Assembly (NCBI RefSeq): GCF_017741815.1
Contig: NZ_JAGHMF010000003.1
Span: 1 to 64,000 of the forward strand
DNA length: 64,000 bases
Direction: 5' to 3'
From: Rhizobium sp. 16-488-2b
GTDB lineage: Bacteria; Pseudomonadota; Alphaproteobacteria; Rhizobiales; Rhizobiaceae
The notes under the pieces are model-generated. The model saw only the letters and a list, made by a program, of their open reading frames with translations. It was not told where the DNA came from and made no database searches. The number at the start of each line of letters is the position of its first letter. The first letter of the stretch is position 1. This document shows, in pieces, positions 44,252-52,903 of the stretch. A program made the position numbers and the translations under genes.

Positions 44252-44697
44252 CCAGTAATGCCCTCTCTGCCGCGTATGATCATCATGGTGCTGGTCATCG
44301 AGGCGATCAGCTTGGCCGGGCCGTCGCTGATGGCGTAGCCGCGCCCGTCGGCGACGATGATATTGGTGCCGGGCTTGGTGATCTCGCCGCGAAACAGGAA
44401 GCGTTCGCCGCGCCCGGGCGAGAGCAGGTTCACCTTGAATTCGATCGTCAGCACCGAGGCGTCGGGGTCGATGACGCTGTAGGCGGCAAAGCCGCAGGCC
44501 GAATCCAGCACGGCCGAAATGATGCCGGCATGCAGGATGCCGTGCTGCTGCGTCAGCTTCACGTCGAACGGCAGCTCAATCTCCACCATCGCCCGCTCCA
44601 CGCGGGTGAGTTCGGCGCCGATCGTGTGCAGCGCCGCCTGGCGCGAAAAGTTGGTCTGGATGCGATCGCGGAAATCGCCGCTATCGGTATTGGTCAT
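44248..44697 (-). CDS. Hotdog-fold thioesterase, PaaI family (149 aa)
   Basis: Single hotdog domain: ELPFDVKLTQQHGILHAGIISAVLDSACGFAA (the HGG-like region HGILHAGI is typical of PaaI/4HBT), then VLTIEFKVNLLSPGRGE. Hydrolyses an acyl-CoA of unknown kind. Start ATG at 44697 with GAGGGC upstream; longer readings from 44730 or 44787 lack a ribosome site. It is upstream of, and coupled to, mtn. Confidence 0.85.
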   Translation of the reverse strand: MTNTDSGDFRDRIQTNFSRQAALHTIGAELTRVERAMVEIELPFDVKLTQQHGILHAGIISAVLDSACGFAAYSVIDPDASVLTIEFKVNLLSPGRGERFLFRGEITKPGTNIIVADGRGYAISDGPAKLIASMTSTMMIIRGREGITG

Positions 44698-44837
44698 CTG
44701 TCTGCCCTCGTGCGAGCCGGAAAGTGCCATGCGTCGCCGCGCCACACAAGCGCAATGGATCGATGGCCGGTACGATTGTGTACTCAACGCCGATGGCGGG
44801 ACATGCTAGATCGGGTTGAGATGAAGGGGAGGTCGGC

Positions 44838-45299
44838 ATGCTGCAGGTGAGGCGTTACACGGCTGATGATTGCGACGACACAATCGCGATCTTTCTGGCG
44901 GCGATCCGCGAGGTGGCGTCGCGCGATTACAGCCCGGCCGAAATCGAAGCCTGGGCGAAGGTCGAGGATCGCGCCGCCTGGGCGGAGCGCCGCGCCAGCC
45001 GGCCAACCTTCATCGCCGAGCATGCGGGAGGCGCGATCGGCTTTTCCGATCTGGAGCCCGACGGTCACCTCGACATGATGTTCGTCCACCCCGCCCATCA
45101 GGGCATCGGCGTCGCCAGCCGGCTGCTCTCAACGGTCGAGGAGGAGGCGAAAAAGCAGGGCATCGGCCGCATCTTCACCGAGGCAAGCCTCACCGCGCGG
45201 CCCTTCTTCGAGCGTCGCGGCTTCAGCGTCATCGCCAGCCAGAGCGTCGAGAAACGCGGCCAGCGCCTCACCAATTTCCGCATGGAGAAATTTCTCTAG
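44838..45299 (+). CDS. GNAT-family N-acetyltransferase (153 aa)
   Basis: Acetyl-CoA-binding fold: the A motif MMFVHPAHQGIGVASRLLSTVEEEA is clear, as are LQVRRYTADDCDDTIAIF at the start and FFERRGFSVIASQSVEKRG at the end. Substrate unknown. Its end overlaps the convergent nucleotidyltransferase gene by four bases. Confidence 0.88.
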   Translation: MLQVRRYTADDCDDTIAIFLAAIREVASRDYSPAEIEAWAKVEDRAAWAERRASRPTFIAEHAGGAIGFSDLEPDGHLDMMFVHPAHQGIGVASRLLSTVEEEAKKQGIGRIFTEASLTARPFFERRGFSVIASQSVEKRGQRLTNFRMEKFL

Positions 45300-45928
45300 A
45301 GCCGTTCCAGCCAGGCGTGGCCGGGGTGGGTCTTCCGCAGCATGGCCCTCAGCCAGTCGCGCTCGGAAGGAGCAAGCTTCGGCAGCGCTTTGGCAAAGTC
45401 TATCTCGTCCTTGTCACGCAGGTATTTCGCCTTGAACAAGAGCACGCCGGCCGGCCTGAGATAGGGTATGCCGTCGGCGGTAGTCGCGATCATCCCGGCG
45501 CGCGGCAGCGCAATCGAGGGATCGCGCTTGTAGACCCAGCGATGGGCTGTTCCGTCTTCGATCATCATGTCGACGCGCCAGCGGCCGGCGTCGCGATCAT
45601 GGCACCAAATCTGCGCGATCCCGGCGGGCGGCGCTGTATCTTTTGGCAGGGGAGAGACCACGCCGCTTCCGACGGCGTAAAAATCCAAGTCGCCGAGCGC
45701 CTCGCGAAACATCGCGACGTCGTCGCGCAGCACGGTGAACTCCAGGTCCTCGTGATCGCGTGTCTTCTCGCCGTGCCAGAGATCGAGCGCCCAGCCGCCG
45801 ACCACGCACCATGGCTTCGCAATGCCGCTGAGCCGCAAGGCGAGTTCCGTAGGCTGCCAGGCGTCCCATGCGCCGTGATCGGGGATCGGTCGTGTCTCCA
45901 TGCGGCCCGTGTTAGCGGCGCGCGGCAT
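45296..45928 (-). CDS. Nucleotidyltransferase-fold protein, aminoglycoside-NTase-like (210 aa)
   Basis: WCVVGGWALDLWHGEKTRDHEDLEFTVLRDD is the GG(W)-x-D-x-D region of polymerase-beta-type nucleotidyltransferases, similar to ANT(2'')/lincosamide-type enzymes. The C-terminal part (VLLFKAKYLRDKDEIDFAKALPKLAPSERDWL) looks like the helical substrate domain of this group. An antibiotic-modifying role is not shown. Start ATG at 45928, twelve bases after tspO stop, suggests coupling; ATG at 45901 is the alternative. Confidence 0.75.
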   Translation of the reverse strand: MPRAANTGRMETRPIPDHGAWDAWQPTELALRLSGIAKPWCVVGGWALDLWHGEKTRDHEDLEFTVLRDDVAMFREALGDLDFYAVGSGVVSPLPKDTAPPAGIAQIWCHDRDAGRWRVDMMIEDGTAHRWVYKRDPSIALPRAGMIATTADGIPYLRPAGVLLFKAKYLRDKDEIDFAKALPKLAPSERDWLRAMLRKTHPGHAWLERL

Positions 45929-45939
45929 CAAGGGCAATC

Positions 45940-46392
45940 TCAGTTGAGATAGACGATCGAGGCGTTGAGCAGCGTCGCGAAGGAAACCCAGGCGAGGTAG
46001 GGCAGGAAGAGCAGCGCCGCGATCCGGTCGGCATTCCAGCGGTTGAGGATGAAGGCGATGATCAGCGCCAGCAGCGCGAGGATCACGATGAGCGCCACCA
46101 TCGGCACCTGCAGGCCGAAGAAGAACGGCGACCAGAGAAAATTCGCCACCATCTGTCCCGCCCAGATCAGCATGCCCACGGAGAGATGCCCGCGCATCCA
46201 AGTGCGCGCGCCGGCAAGCCCGATCAGCACGTAGAGAATGGTCCAGGCCGGCCCGAACACCCAGTTCGGCGGATTGAAGGGTGGTTTGGCGAGCGATTGA
46301 TACCATTCGCCCGGAAGATTGTTGACGCCGATCACGAGACCGCCGCCAAGCACGATCGCAACGAAGATGATGTAGGTCAGGGCTTTGCTCAT
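45940..46392 (-). CDS. tspO: TspO/MBR family membrane protein (150 aa)
   Basis: Five membrane segments, the TspO fold. The conserved first loop reads PPFNPPNWVFGPAWTILYVLIGL, then W-rich helices (WAGQMVANFLWSPFFFGLQ) and FILNRWNADRIAALLFLPYLAWVSFATLLNASI. Family knowledge: tetrapyrrole and cholesterol-type ligand binding, oxygen-dependent control of photosynthesis and stress genes in related bacteria. Start ATG at 46392 (MSKALTYIIF...). It lies upstream of the nucleotidyltransferase, probably as one transcript. Confidence 0.93.
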   Translation of the reverse strand: MSKALTYIIFVAIVLGGGLVIGVNNLPGEWYQSLAKPPFNPPNWVFGPAWTILYVLIGLAGARTWMRGHLSVGMLIWAGQMVANFLWSPFFFGLQVPMVALIVILALLALIIAFILNRWNADRIAALLFLPYLAWVSFATLLNASIVYLN

Positions 46393-46528
46393 GCGGCGGA
46401 GATAGGGCGCGGGCGTCGCCTCGCCAGAGCCATATCGCATACGATTCAAATGATCGTGCAATGATCCCGATTGCCCGCTACGCGCTTCGGGATATGCTCG
46501 GCGAAGCAGGAAATTGGAGTGCTTCGAA

Positions 46529-47605
46529 ATGGCCGGTATCGTGCAGTCCACACAGGCCTACGAAAGCTGGCTTCGCGGCCAACTGCGGGCCGATCTGGTC
46601 GAAGGCGACCTCCTGCGCAAGCACATGAAGATGCGATCAAGCAGCTTCTCCTTCCTGCGCGCCACCTACTGGCGCTTCTCGGAAACCATCCTTGATATCT
46701 GCCCCGACGCTGCCGCCGCGCCAAAGGTTCTGGCGATCGGCGATACGCATCTCGAAAATTTCGGTACCTGGCGCGATGTCGAGGGACGCCTCGTCTGGGG
46801 TGCCAATGATTTCGACGACGCAGCCGTCATGCCTTACGCGCTCGATCTCATCCGGCTGACGGCAAGCGCGCTCCTGGCGGTCACCGAGGGCGGCCCGCCG
46901 GCGCAGACGATCGCGGCCTCGGTGCTGACAGGGTATCTGAGAGCGTTGCAGACGCCCACGCCCGTCATTCTCGAGCGTGATCACAAATGGCTGCGCAAGG
47001 CGCTGACGCTTCCCGATAGCGAACGCCGCGCCTTCTGGGATAAATTCGCGAGCCTTGCGCCGGGCGAAAAGCCTGCGCCATCGGCCTATGCCGGAGCGCT
47101 CGACGCGTCCTTGCCGCCGGGCCATGCCGCTTACGTTCCGAAGCCGCGCACGGCGGGCACCGGCAGCCTCGGGCGTCCGCGTTTCATCGCTTACACGGAT
47201 TGGCGGGGCGGGCCGGTGTTGCGCGAGGGCAAGGCCATGCTGCAATCGGCCTGGTCGCTCGCCCACGCGCCCGATGATCGCGCCATCCACGCCGTCGAGA
47301 TCGCCACCGGCCAAATGCGGTCTCCCGATCCGCATTACAGGCTGATCGGTTCGGTCCTGGTGCGGCGGCTGTCGCCGAGCAGCACCAAGATCGAGATCGA
47401 CGGCAATTCCGATCTGCTGCTCTCGCCGGATATGCTGGATCTGATGGGCTTCGAGATCGGCAACTGCCACGCTAATGATCCCGCAGCGGTTGACGCGATC
47501 CTGCGCGACCTCAGGGCGCGCAAGCCGGGTTGGCTGGTGGAAGATGCGAAGGCTGCGGCAGCGCAGATCGGCGCCGAGCAGAAAACATGGTCACACGCGT
47601 CGTGA
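46529..47605 (+). CDS. DUF2252 family protein (358 aa)
   Basis: Long cytosolic protein of the DUF2252 (PF10009) family: MRSSSFSFLRATYWRFSETI, VLAIGDTHLENFGTWRDVEG and LVWGANDFDDAAVMPYALDLIRL. The GD-H-x-x-NFG and DFDD motifs recall protein-kinase/aminoglycoside-phosphotransferase folds. No biochemical function is established. Start ATG at 46529 with GGAG 13 bases upstream. Its stop overlaps the convergent DUF1513 gene by 15 bases. Confidence 0.85.
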   Translation: MAGIVQSTQAYESWLRGQLRADLVEGDLLRKHMKMRSSSFSFLRATYWRFSETILDICPDAAAAPKVLAIGDTHLENFGTWRDVEGRLVWGANDFDDAAVMPYALDLIRLTASALLAVTEGGPPAQTIAASVLTGYLRALQTPTPVILERDHKWLRKALTLPDSERRAFWDKFASLAPGEKPAPSAYAGALDASLPPGHAAYVPKPRTAGTGSLGRPRFIAYTDWRGGPVLREGKAMLQSAWSLAHAPDDRAIHAVEIATGQMRSPDPHYRLIGSVLVRRLSPSSTKIEIDGNSDLLLSPDMLDLMGFEIGNCHANDPAAVDAILRDLRARKPGWLVEDAKAAAAQIGAEQKTWSHAS

Positions 47606-48688
47606 GGGGGCGATCCTGACGATGTGCTGGTCCCAGGCGACGTCGCTGCGCTTATCAAGGAAATCGCCGTCATAGGAGGAAACGGCAAAGCCGGTGCTTG
47701 CGGGCGCGATGCCGGCCGCTTCGGGCACGATCTCCTCGCGCAGCACCCGGCCGCTTATGGCGTCGATCGTCACCGAGGCCCCGCCCTTGGGCGAGGTCAC
47801 GCCCACCAGCCCGTCCTTGCGGTTGACGGCGATGGCGCCGACATAGTTGGCGAGTCTTCGGGTGGTCTCTTCGGGCAGATCGACGAAGCGCAGGTCCTCA
47901 CCCTTGGCGAAGGAGCCCACCAGCGGCGGCAGATCGTTGCGGCGGCCTTCATACTGGCAGGCGAACCAGATGCGGCCGCTGTCGTCGACATCGACATGCC
48001 GCGTCGAGACCTGCGCCCACTCGGCGGGCAGCGTGTGCTTCTCGATCAGCGCGCCGGTTGCGGCGTCCACGAGCGTCAGCGACGGCTGCATGTTGCCGAG
48101 GTTGAGCTTGGTGCGGCCGAAATCCGGATGCGTCTCGATCCCGCCATTGGCAATAATGAGCATGTGCCCGTCGTCGCTGACGGTCATGTCGTGCGGGCCG
48201 ACGCCATAGGTCTCGAATTCGCCGATCCGCTCGAAGCGGTGGGTGGCGTCGTAGAGCCCGATCATGCCGCGATTGCCGTCGAAATCGTTCTCGCTGGCGT
48301 AAAGGATGCGCCCATCGGGCGAAAACGCGCCGTGGCCGTAGAAATGCCGGTTCTCGGCGGCCGTGATCACGATCGGCTTGGCTTTCCCGTGCGGGTCGAA
48401 GATCATCGCGTAGGTGCCGGGCCGCCGCGCGAAGGCGACGGTCTTGCCCGTGGCGGCGCTGAAGGCCATGCCGTGCGAGCGCGCCGGCAGCGCCACCTGA
48501 TCGATGATCTCGCCGCGCTCTGAAACGGTCGCAACCGCGAAGGATCCGTTGGCCTGCCGCATGCCTGAGGCATAGACGGCGTCGGCGCGCTCCAGCGCCA
48601 TCAGCGCGCGCGGCGGCAAAGCCGCCAGGAAGCTCAGCCCGGCCGCCTTGACGAAGCTGCGCCGGTCGATCGCGGCACTCCTGATCAT
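47591..48688 (-). CDS. DUF1513 beta-propeller protein, periplasmic (365 aa)
   Basis: Tat-type N-terminus (IDRRSFVKAAGLSFLAAL) followed by a predicted beta-propeller: ETYGVGPHDMTVSDDGHMLIIANGG, NMQPSLTLVDAATG and VYASGMRQANGSFAVA. Family DUF1513 (PF07433) is found beside imelysin-like genes. It is the last gene of the iron operon, starting four bases after the second imelysin stop. Probably a periplasmic cofactor or binding protein; its ligand is unknown. Confidence 0.88.
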   Translation of the reverse strand: MIRSAAIDRRSFVKAAGLSFLAALPPRALMALERADAVYASGMRQANGSFAVATVSERGEIIDQVALPARSHGMAFSAATGKTVAFARRPGTYAMIFDPHGKAKPIVITAAENRHFYGHGAFSPDGRILYASENDFDGNRGMIGLYDATHRFERIGEFETYGVGPHDMTVSDDGHMLIIANGGIETHPDFGRTKLNLGNMQPSLTLVDAATGALIEKHTLPAEWAQVSTRHVDVDDSGRIWFACQYEGRRNDLPPLVGSFAKGEDLRFVDLPEETTRRLANYVGAIAVNRKDGLVGVTSPKGGASVTIDAISGRVLREEIVPEAAGIAPASTGFAVSSYDGDFLDKRSDVAWDQHIVRIAPSRRV

Positions 48689-48692
48689 CGGC

Positions 48693-49829
48693 TCAATCGC
48701 CGTCGGAGAAGGAGAAGCCGGCCGAAAGGCCGATCGCAGCACCATAATTGTCGCTGATCATCGTCACCAGATCGCGCGTATCGACCAGCAGCTGGTCGAG
48801 CTTCGCCTTTTCGGCGTCGCTGGTGGCGACCTCGATGTCGGGGTTGAGCTTCGGCACCGTTTCCAGAAGCGACTTCAGCTTGGCGTCGATCGCGTCGGCG
48901 ACGGGCTTCTTGTCTGATGGAAGCAGGTCGGCCATTTCGGCTTTCTGCCAAAGGTTGCGCAGCCCCTCCAGATTGGATGCCATCGACTTCCAGGTGTTCT
49001 TGGAGCGCCAGTAGATCGCCATCTTCGGGCGCGGCGTCGTGTCCTTGCCCTTGTAGAACTGTTCGAGCCGCTGATCGCGGACATTCTCGGCGCCGTGCAC
49101 GAGAGTGCCGAGAAGCGCGGTCACGGCTTCCTTGTTGTCCATGAAATCGGCGCTCTGCGGGCCGGGATGCTTCCAGCTCGCCTGGATGCCATCAGGCTTT
49201 TCCCAGGCGGCAACCACTTCGGCCGCCTCGCGCTGGATGTTGCCGGCCACGGCCGCGCCATAGAGGCAGCGGAAACCGCTCTTCTGGTTGGTGAGGTCTT
49301 CCGATCCGGTGCCGTAGAGCACGTATTCGAGCGCCGTCAGGCCCTGCAGGGCAACGCTCTTGGAGGCGATCGCATCGACCGTCGTGTCCTTGGGATCGGC
49401 CTTGGCGATCAGCGTCTGTACCTGCCTCAGGCCCACGCCTTTGCGGTCCGGGTAGAACAGGATGTGCTCGAAGAGATTGTCCTGGATGACCGGGCCGACC
49501 TGCACCATTTCGATCGCCGACCAGTAGCGGATGATGTCGTCGAAGGCCGACTTCGCCTTGTCGAGGCTGGCGGGCGTGCCCTTGTCGCAAAGATCCTTCA
49601 TCGCCGTGGTCAGCCGCGCCGCGGACTGCTGGGCATTGCGGTAACCCGGGCGGATCACTTCGTCGACCGCGCGCTGCATGACGACAGGCACGGCATCCTC
49701 GTTCAATCCTGCTTGCGCAGTAGCCTGACCCGCCGGTGCTGGGGTCTGCCCCGCCTGCGGAGCGGCCGTCTGCGCCACGGCATTGGAGGCAAGGGCAAGC
49801 GAGAGAACCAGAGGGTACCAAAGGCGCAT
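48693..49829 (-). CDS. Imelysin-family periplasmic protein (378 aa)
   Basis: Sec signal peptide (MRLWYPLVLSLALASNAVAQ) plus the imelysin/peptidase M75 helical domain: GYRNAQQSAARLTTAMKDLC, QGLTALEYVLYGTGS, and NAGF-like segments near the C-terminus. Residues 340-378 end with a helix LVTMISDNYGAAIGLSAGFSFSDGD. Imelysins bind iron or form part of iron uptake or sensing; the fold was named from IMELYSIN of Bacteroides. Start ATG at 49829 overlaps the stop of the upstream gene by one base (TGATG). Confidence 0.9.
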   Translation of the reverse strand: MRLWYPLVLSLALASNAVAQTAAPQAGQTPAPAGQATAQAGLNEDAVPVVMQRAVDEVIRPGYRNAQQSAARLTTAMKDLCDKGTPASLDKAKSAFDDIIRYWSAIEMVQVGPVIQDNLFEHILFYPDRKGVGLRQVQTLIAKADPKDTTVDAIASKSVALQGLTALEYVLYGTGSEDLTNQKSGFRCLYGAAVAGNIQREAAEVVAAWEKPDGIQASWKHPGPQSADFMDNKEAVTALLGTLVHGAENVRDQRLEQFYKGKDTTPRPKMAIYWRSKNTWKSMASNLEGLRNLWQKAEMADLLPSDKKPVADAIDAKLKSLLETVPKLNPDIEVATSDAEKAKLDQLLVDTRDLVTMISDNYGAAIGLSAGFSFSDGD

Positions 49830-51364
49830 CAAAAAGACTCCAAAAACGTAATCAGTGCCTGCCTGTTATCCGCAGGCAGGGAGGCAAATGCGTCGCGCGA
49901 CTTTTGTGCTTCGCCGCCGTGCCAGAGAATGGCCTCGGTGAGGTTTCTGGCCCGGCCGTCATGAAGGAAAAAGCTATGTCCGCTGACAGTCTTGGTGAGA
50001 CCTATACCCCATAGCGGCGGCGTGCGCCATTCACGTCCGCTTGCAAGTCCAACCTGTTGTCCGTCCGCCAGCCCGTCGCCCATGTCGTGCAGTAGGAAGT
50101 CGGAATAGGGCCAGATCAGCTGGAAGGACTGCGCCTTGTCGAGGCTGTCGCGCCGCGTCACATACTTCGGGACATGGCAGGCCGTGCAGCCGCTTTCGTA
50201 GAAAACCTGCTTGCCCTTGAGCGTTTCCGGAAAGCTCGCCTTGCGCCGCGCCGGCACGGCCAGATTGGCGGAATAGAAGGTCACGAGGTCTAGGATCGGC
50301 CCCGGCGCTTCCTCGTTCCCAAGCCGCTTCTGCACGCCTGTGGCCATCGCCTTGCACTTGGCCTGCGCCTCGGTGCAATCGCCATGCGGGTCGGGCTGGT
50401 CAGGGGTGGAGATGCCGATGTCGTTCAGGAACGCATCGGCGCTCTGGTCGCGCACGCTTGCGTTCTGCGCCTTCCAGCCGAAGCGACCAAGCGCGGGTTT
50501 TCCGGTGCGGTGATCGCGCACGATCGCCGCCTTGCCGTGGATGCCGTCCCCGTCCTTGTCGTCGGGATCGGCATGCGCGAGGATATCGGCCTCCGGAATG
50601 GCCTCGATCAAGCCCAGCCCGATCATCGCCGGCGCCACGCGCGGCGAGATCGTCGTTGCCGGATCGAGCGGGCCGTAGCCGAGCTCGCCGATCGCGTAGA
50701 GCGGCCGCCGCAAGAATACGGTCTCGCCACCCGCGAGCGTCACCGGCTCTTCGGTGTAGCTGACATTCATCTTCCCCTCGGCGGGAAGGCCGGGTACCGC
50801 GCGGTCCTGCAGCTGGTGGCCGTAGACGGGGTCGGGGAAGTTGATGGTCTCGGCATTGGCGACGGCGCGTTCCTCGTCGGGCGTCTTGGCCGTGCGCGCC
50901 AGTCTCAGAAACATCGAGCTGGTGCTGGCGTCGGGCTCCGGCTTGCCGCGCCCGTCATTGAGGTGGCAGTTCATGCAGGAGCGCGCGTTGAACAGCGGCC
51001 CCAGCCCGTCGGAGGCCTGCGTCGAGGATGGGGCGGAGACCCAGAGCTTCTTGAAGAGCGCATTGCCGAGCTTGAACGGCTGCTCCTCCTCGAAAGGGAT
51101 GTTTGCGGAGATATGCGAGAAGGAATTCTTCGTCACCGGATCGATCGACGTCGCGCCGCCTGCCTGCATGGCCTCGTATTGCTCGGCCTTGGAGAAGTCG
51201 GTGGTCGGCCGCGTCACATCGGCAACGCGCTTGGCGTCGGCTTCGGTGAGATCGGTGCGTTTGGTGGGAAGGTCGAAATTATCCGCAAGGGCGGCGGAAA
51301 GGCCGGCGATCGTGGCGCATATGGTTGCGCTGAAGAGAAGACGACGGGCCGAGAAAGGCGACAT
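49829..51364 (-). CDS. Di-haem oxidoreductase (DHOR/DUF1111 family, IrpB-like), 511 aa
   Basis: Periplasmic c-type cytochrome with signal sequence (FSARRLLFSATICATIAGLSAALA) and two haem-binding sites: SCMNCHLNDGRG and SGCTACHVPKYV. Related to the cytochrome c peroxidase fold, with axial regions in GMGDGLADG and RDSLDKA nearby. The family partner of imelysins; it may reduce or oxidise iron in the periplasm (inference). Start ATG at 51364. A stable hairpin precedes it at 51375-51400, between irpA and this gene. Confidence 0.9.
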   Translation of the reverse strand: MSPFSARRLLFSATICATIAGLSAALADNFDLPTKRTDLTEADAKRVADVTRPTTDFSKAEQYEAMQAGGATSIDPVTKNSFSHISANIPFEEEQPFKLGNALFKKLWVSAPSSTQASDGLGPLFNARSCMNCHLNDGRGKPEPDASTSSMFLRLARTAKTPDEERAVANAETINFPDPVYGHQLQDRAVPGLPAEGKMNVSYTEEPVTLAGGETVFLRRPLYAIGELGYGPLDPATTISPRVAPAMIGLGLIEAIPEADILAHADPDDKDGDGIHGKAAIVRDHRTGKPALGRFGWKAQNASVRDQSADAFLNDIGISTPDQPDPHGDCTEAQAKCKAMATGVQKRLGNEEAPGPILDLVTFYSANLAVPARRKASFPETLKGKQVFYESGCTACHVPKYVTRRDSLDKAQSFQLIWPYSDFLLHDMGDGLADGQQVGLASGREWRTPPLWGIGLTKTVSGHSFFLHDGRARNLTEAILWHGGEAQKSRDAFASLPADNRQALITFLESF

Positions 51365-51374
51365 TTCGGAGTTC

Positions 51375-51400
51375 GGGCCGCCTCGACAGCGAAGCGGCCC
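51375..51400 (-). other. Intercistronic hairpin between irpA and the di-haem gene
   Basis: Stem GGGCCGC/GCGGCCC with a twelve-base loop, no T run on the minus strand (AAAAAGG precedes it). Probably stabilises upstream irpA mRNA and tunes the ratio of the two proteins. Confidence 0.45.
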
Positions 51401-51410
51401 GCCTTTTTGA

Positions 51411-52691
51411 TTATTTGAAGACCGCGCCAGGATTATCCAAGCTGTCGGAACCTTCAAGCTTGACCGTGCCGAGATCGAGCGCTGCGATCACGCGCTGCAC
51501 CGATTTCGTCTGGTCGACGAGGCCGTCGATGGCAGCCTGGACAACGGCGTTGCCCTTCTTGTTACCCTCGGCGATCATCTGGTCGTACTTCTCGACGTTC
51601 TGGCCGCGCTTGGCCATGATCGCCATCGCCTTCAGCGTCGCGTCGAGCTTGCCCTGCATTTCCTTGTCGAGCTTCTTGTCCTTGGCGGCGACGAGATCGT
51701 GCAGCGAGGGACCCTTCATCTTCGTACCGTCGACGCGGGTGTAGTTGCCCGTATAGGCGGCAGCGATGCCGACAGCGTCGTTGAGGTGCGAGTTGTAGGT
51801 GTTGTCGGAGAAGCAATCATGCTCTTCTTCCGGATCGTGCAGGATCAGGCCGAGCTTCATGCGCTCGCCGGCGAGTTCGCCGTAGGAGAGAGAGCCCATG
51901 CCGGTCAGGATGGCGACGAGGCCGGCCTTCGGGTCGGCTTCGACATGCTTCGTGGCTTCGCCATCCGGCTTCCAGTTGTCGGTCATTTCCTGCAGGTCGG
52001 AGACCAGCAGCGTCGAGGCCGACTTCAGATATTCGGCACGGCGGTCGCAATTGCCGTGCGTGCAATTCTTCAGGTCGTAATCGGTGGCCGGGCGGTTGCC
52101 GGCGCCTGGGCCGGTGCCGTTCAGATCCTGGCCCCAGAGCAGGAATTCGATGGCGTGATAGCCGGTCGCGACGTTGGCTTCGACGCCGCCGGCTTCCGCC
52201 AGCGTGCCGGAGAGGAATTCGGGCGTCAGCTTCGAAGCGTCGACATCCTTGCCGTCGATCTTGATCGTCTTGTTGGCGATCACGTTGGCGACGTAAAGCG
52301 AGTTCTCGTCGCTCTCGGTGCCGTAGGAAGCGTCGACATAGTCGATCAGGCCTTCGTCGAGCGGCCAGGCGTTGACCTTGCCTTCCCAGTCATCGACGAT
52401 CGGGTTGCCGAAGCGATAGACTTCCGTCTGCTGATAGGGAACGCGAGCCTTGATCCAGGCGGCGCGGGCAGCTTCAAGCGTCTTGTCCGTCGGCTCCTTC
52501 AAGAAAGCGTCGATCGCGGCGTCGAGAGCCTTGGCCGTGGTCAGCGCGTCTTCATACTTCGCGTGGCCGACTTCAGTGTAATATTTCACAACGGCAGCAG
52601 CATCCGGGGCCGCGTAAGCGGGGATGGCGGACAGAGCGGTTGGGGCCACCGCCAGCGCCAGGGCTGCGCAGAAATTTTTGTTGAGTTTCAT
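51411..52691 (-). CDS. irpA: Imelysin-like iron-regulated protein, IrpA-like (426 aa)
   Basis: Sec signal peptide (KLNKNFCAALALAVAPTALSAIPAYA) and a complete imelysin/IrpA domain: VVKYYTEVGHAKYEDALTTAK, YQQTEVYRFGNPIVDDWEGKVNAWPLDEGLIDYVD, NVATGYHAIEFLLWGQDLNGTGPGAG and LLVSDLQEMTDNWKPDG (GxHxxE-like motif is GYHAIE). Family members are iron-responsive and often lie beside di-haem proteins. Start ATG at 52691 with AGGAGAGG at a good distance. First gene of the four-gene iron operon. The site at 52777-52793 is upstream. Confidence 0.93.
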   Translation of the reverse strand: MKLNKNFCAALALAVAPTALSAIPAYAAPDAAAVVKYYTEVGHAKYEDALTTAKALDAAIDAFLKEPTDKTLEAARAAWIKARVPYQQTEVYRFGNPIVDDWEGKVNAWPLDEGLIDYVDASYGTESDENSLYVANVIANKTIKIDGKDVDASKLTPEFLSGTLAEAGGVEANVATGYHAIEFLLWGQDLNGTGPGAGNRPATDYDLKNCTHGNCDRRAEYLKSASTLLVSDLQEMTDNWKPDGEATKHVEADPKAGLVAILTGMGSLSYGELAGERMKLGLILHDPEEEHDCFSDNTYNSHLNDAVGIAAAYTGNYTRVDGTKMKGPSLHDLVAAKDKKLDKEMQGKLDATLKAMAIMAKRGQNVEKYDQMIAEGNKKGNAVVQAAIDGLVDQTKSVQRVIAALDLGTVKLEGSDSLDNPGAVFK

Positions 52692-52776
52692 GGGATCCTC
52701 TCCTGTGACGGGCATGCTTTATAAGGCCCGGCGAAAATGTCTTCGCCCAAAAGCAAACTGGTGTCAAACACTCTAG

Positions 52777-52793
52777 TTTGGAATGGTTTTAAG
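52777..52793. promoter_or_regulatory. Irr-box-like (ICE) site in the irpA-HPP intergenic region
   Basis: TTTGGAATGGTTTTAAG agrees with the degenerate ICE consensus TTTRGAAYNRTTCYAAA at 15 of 17 positions (mismatches at 13 and 17). It lies 86 bases upstream of irpA, on the far side of a perfect minus-strand -35 (TTGACA, plus-strand 52762-52767) for which no clear -10 is seen. It is also 110 bases upstream of the divergent HPP gene. Confidence 0.55.
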
Positions 52794-52903
52794 GAACGAA
52801 ATCCGCCGAAAGGCCGTCAAATCGAAATCGAATTGCTTGGAAAATGGGCGATATGTGAGTAATCAATGTGCAACTGCATAAACATTGTCCGGATAGACCG
52901 CGT

